Source of the DNA: an uncultured Blautia sp.
Lineage (GTDB): Bacteria; Bacillota; Clostridia; Lachnospirales; Lachnospiraceae
Assembly: GCA_934373235.1 (NCBI GenBank)
Contig: CAKROW010000044.1
Span: 1 to 22,361 of the forward strand
Reading direction: 5' to 3'
DNA length: 22,361 bases
Shown here: piece after piece, positions 21,639 through 22,361 of the stretch
Position numbering within the stretch: position 1 is the first letter of the stretch
Layout: each line of letters starts with the position of its first letter
The notes under the pieces: generated by a model
What the model was told of the DNA's origin: nothing
Database searches by the model: none
Seen by the model: the letters and a program-made list of their open reading frames with translations, nothing else
Made by a program: the position numbers and the translations under genes

Positions 21639-22361
21639 TTACAGCCAGCTTTCCAAAACATCATTCAGCTTATTGATATCCAGCGGTTTTGCGATATGTC
21701 CATTCATGCCTGTATTTTTGGCAAGCTGTACGTCTTCTGCAAAAGCGTTGGCAGTCATGGCAACGATCGGCAGTTTTCCCTGTCCATCCGGGAGACTCCT
21801 GATTGCTGCGGTTGCCTCATAACCATTCATGACAGGCATTTGGATATCCATAAAAACAAGATCATACAAGCCTTTCGGAGAAGCTTCCACTTTTTCAACT
21901 GCAATTTTTCCATTTTCCGCTGTTTCCACTTCTGCTCCTGTCATCTGCAGAATTTCAACAGCAATTTCTCTGTTTAAATCATTATCCTCAACCAGCAGAA
22001 TCCTTTTTCCTGTGTAATCTGCTTCTGACAGTTCCTCCAGATAATTTTTTGCTGTCTTTTCTTTTCTGCCTGAAGTAAACTGCCGCAGTGTAGCTGTCAG
22101 CCGTGAGCGGAATAACGGTTTTGCAATAAAAGCATCTACGCCTGCAGCCTTTGCCTCTTCTTCGATCTCGCTGAATTCATAAGATGTCAGTACAATGATG
22201 GTAATCTCTTTCCCTATCCGTTTCCGGATCTGTCTGGCAGTTTCTATGCCATCCATATCCGGCATCTTCCAGTCTAAAATAACAGCAAAATAATCATTTT
22301 TTAGCTCATGACGTGCATAGCAGCGCTCAACGGCTTCCCTGCCAGAGAGAACCCATTCACC
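21639..22361 (-). CDS. Hybrid sensor histidine kinase, C-terminal part with two receiver domains (5' part beyond window)
   Basis: The frame is open to the right edge, so the 240 residues seen are the end of a longer protein. The first receiver is cut at its start and has its phosphoacceptor Asp in VILDWKMPDMDG, then VLTS and FIAKPL. A linker of about 35 residues leads to a second, complete receiver with ILLVEDND, phosphoacceptor Asp in VFMDIQMPVMNG, VAMTAN and HIAKPLD. Both have the acidic pocket, Thr and Lys needed for phosphorylation. The tandem-receiver ending without HPt is typical of large hybrid kinases with sensory domains at the N-terminus; a free-standing two-receiver regulator is less likely. 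The nearby GGDEF cyclase may be related in function, but there is no direct evidence. Confidence 0.8.
   Translation of the reverse strand, partial: GEWVLSGREAVERCYARHELKNDYFAVILDWKMPDMDGIETARQIRKRIGKEITIIVLTSYEFSEIEEEAKAAGVDAFIAKPLFRSRLTATLRQFTSGRKEKTAKNYLEELSEADYTGKRILLVEDNDLNREIAVEILQMTGAEVETAENGKIAVEKVEASPKGLYDLVFMDIQMPVMNGYEATAAIRSLPDGQGKLPIVAMTANAFAEDVQLAKNTGMNGHIAKPLDINKLNDVLESWL

Noticed and set aside
1..22361. CRISPR array, tRNA, rRNA or transposase genes
   Set aside because: No regular spaced repeats, cloverleaf-like sequence, rRNA-like sequence or transposase motif was seen.

Overview
The window looks like a chromosomal segment of a strictly anaerobic gut-type Clostridia, most likely a Lachnospiraceae member (inference). 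The grounds are moderate GC, strong AGGAGG-type ribosome sites, sigma-A-like promoters, and many oxygen-sensitive Fe-S enzymes with no quinone-linked membrane partners. Every gene I can support is on the minus strand, so transcription runs from high to low coordinates.

Left edge (1-1280): the first codons of a type I restriction-modification HsdM subunit run off the edge. Just upstream is a class II Fic protein. Both appear to be driven by a TTGACA/TATACT promoter overlapped by a long inverted repeat made of four TGATNAAATT units.

Core (1283-11751): one eleven-gene operon in the transcription order hdrB-hdrC-hdrA-flxD-flxC-flxB-flxA-frdB-like-frdA-like-fumarase alpha-fumarase beta. It starts at a TTGAGA/TATATT promoter overlapped by an 18-bp Rex-like operator and ends at a strong stem-loop terminator. 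The genes encode a flavin/Fe-S electron-transfer machine (HdrABC-FlxABCD) joined to a soluble fumarate reductase and a two-subunit fumarase. The simplest reading is a cytosolic module converting malate to fumarate to succinate. It would use NADH and perhaps reduce ferredoxin by flavin-based electron bifurcation. The sequence supports the parts and their co-transcription; complex formation and bifurcation are inference.

Middle (12039-15848): a second operon with two tandem D-C pairs of aconitase-superfamily (LeuD/LeuC-like) hydro-lyases. The pairs are separated by a structured leader-like stem-loop. Neither small subunit carries the substrate loops I know for isopropylmalate isomerase or homoaconitase, so I leave the substrates open.

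Right part (15889-22361): a FliB-type lysine N-methylase and a MATE exporter in one transcription unit; a short possible aminotransferase remnant; a membrane-anchored dCache-like/GGDEF diguanylate cyclase with its own consensus promoter; a structured MITE-like repeat with terminal inverted repeats; a FUSC-type membrane exporter; and the C-terminal part of a hybrid histidine kinase with two receiver domains. I found no rRNA, tRNA, CRISPR array or transposase.
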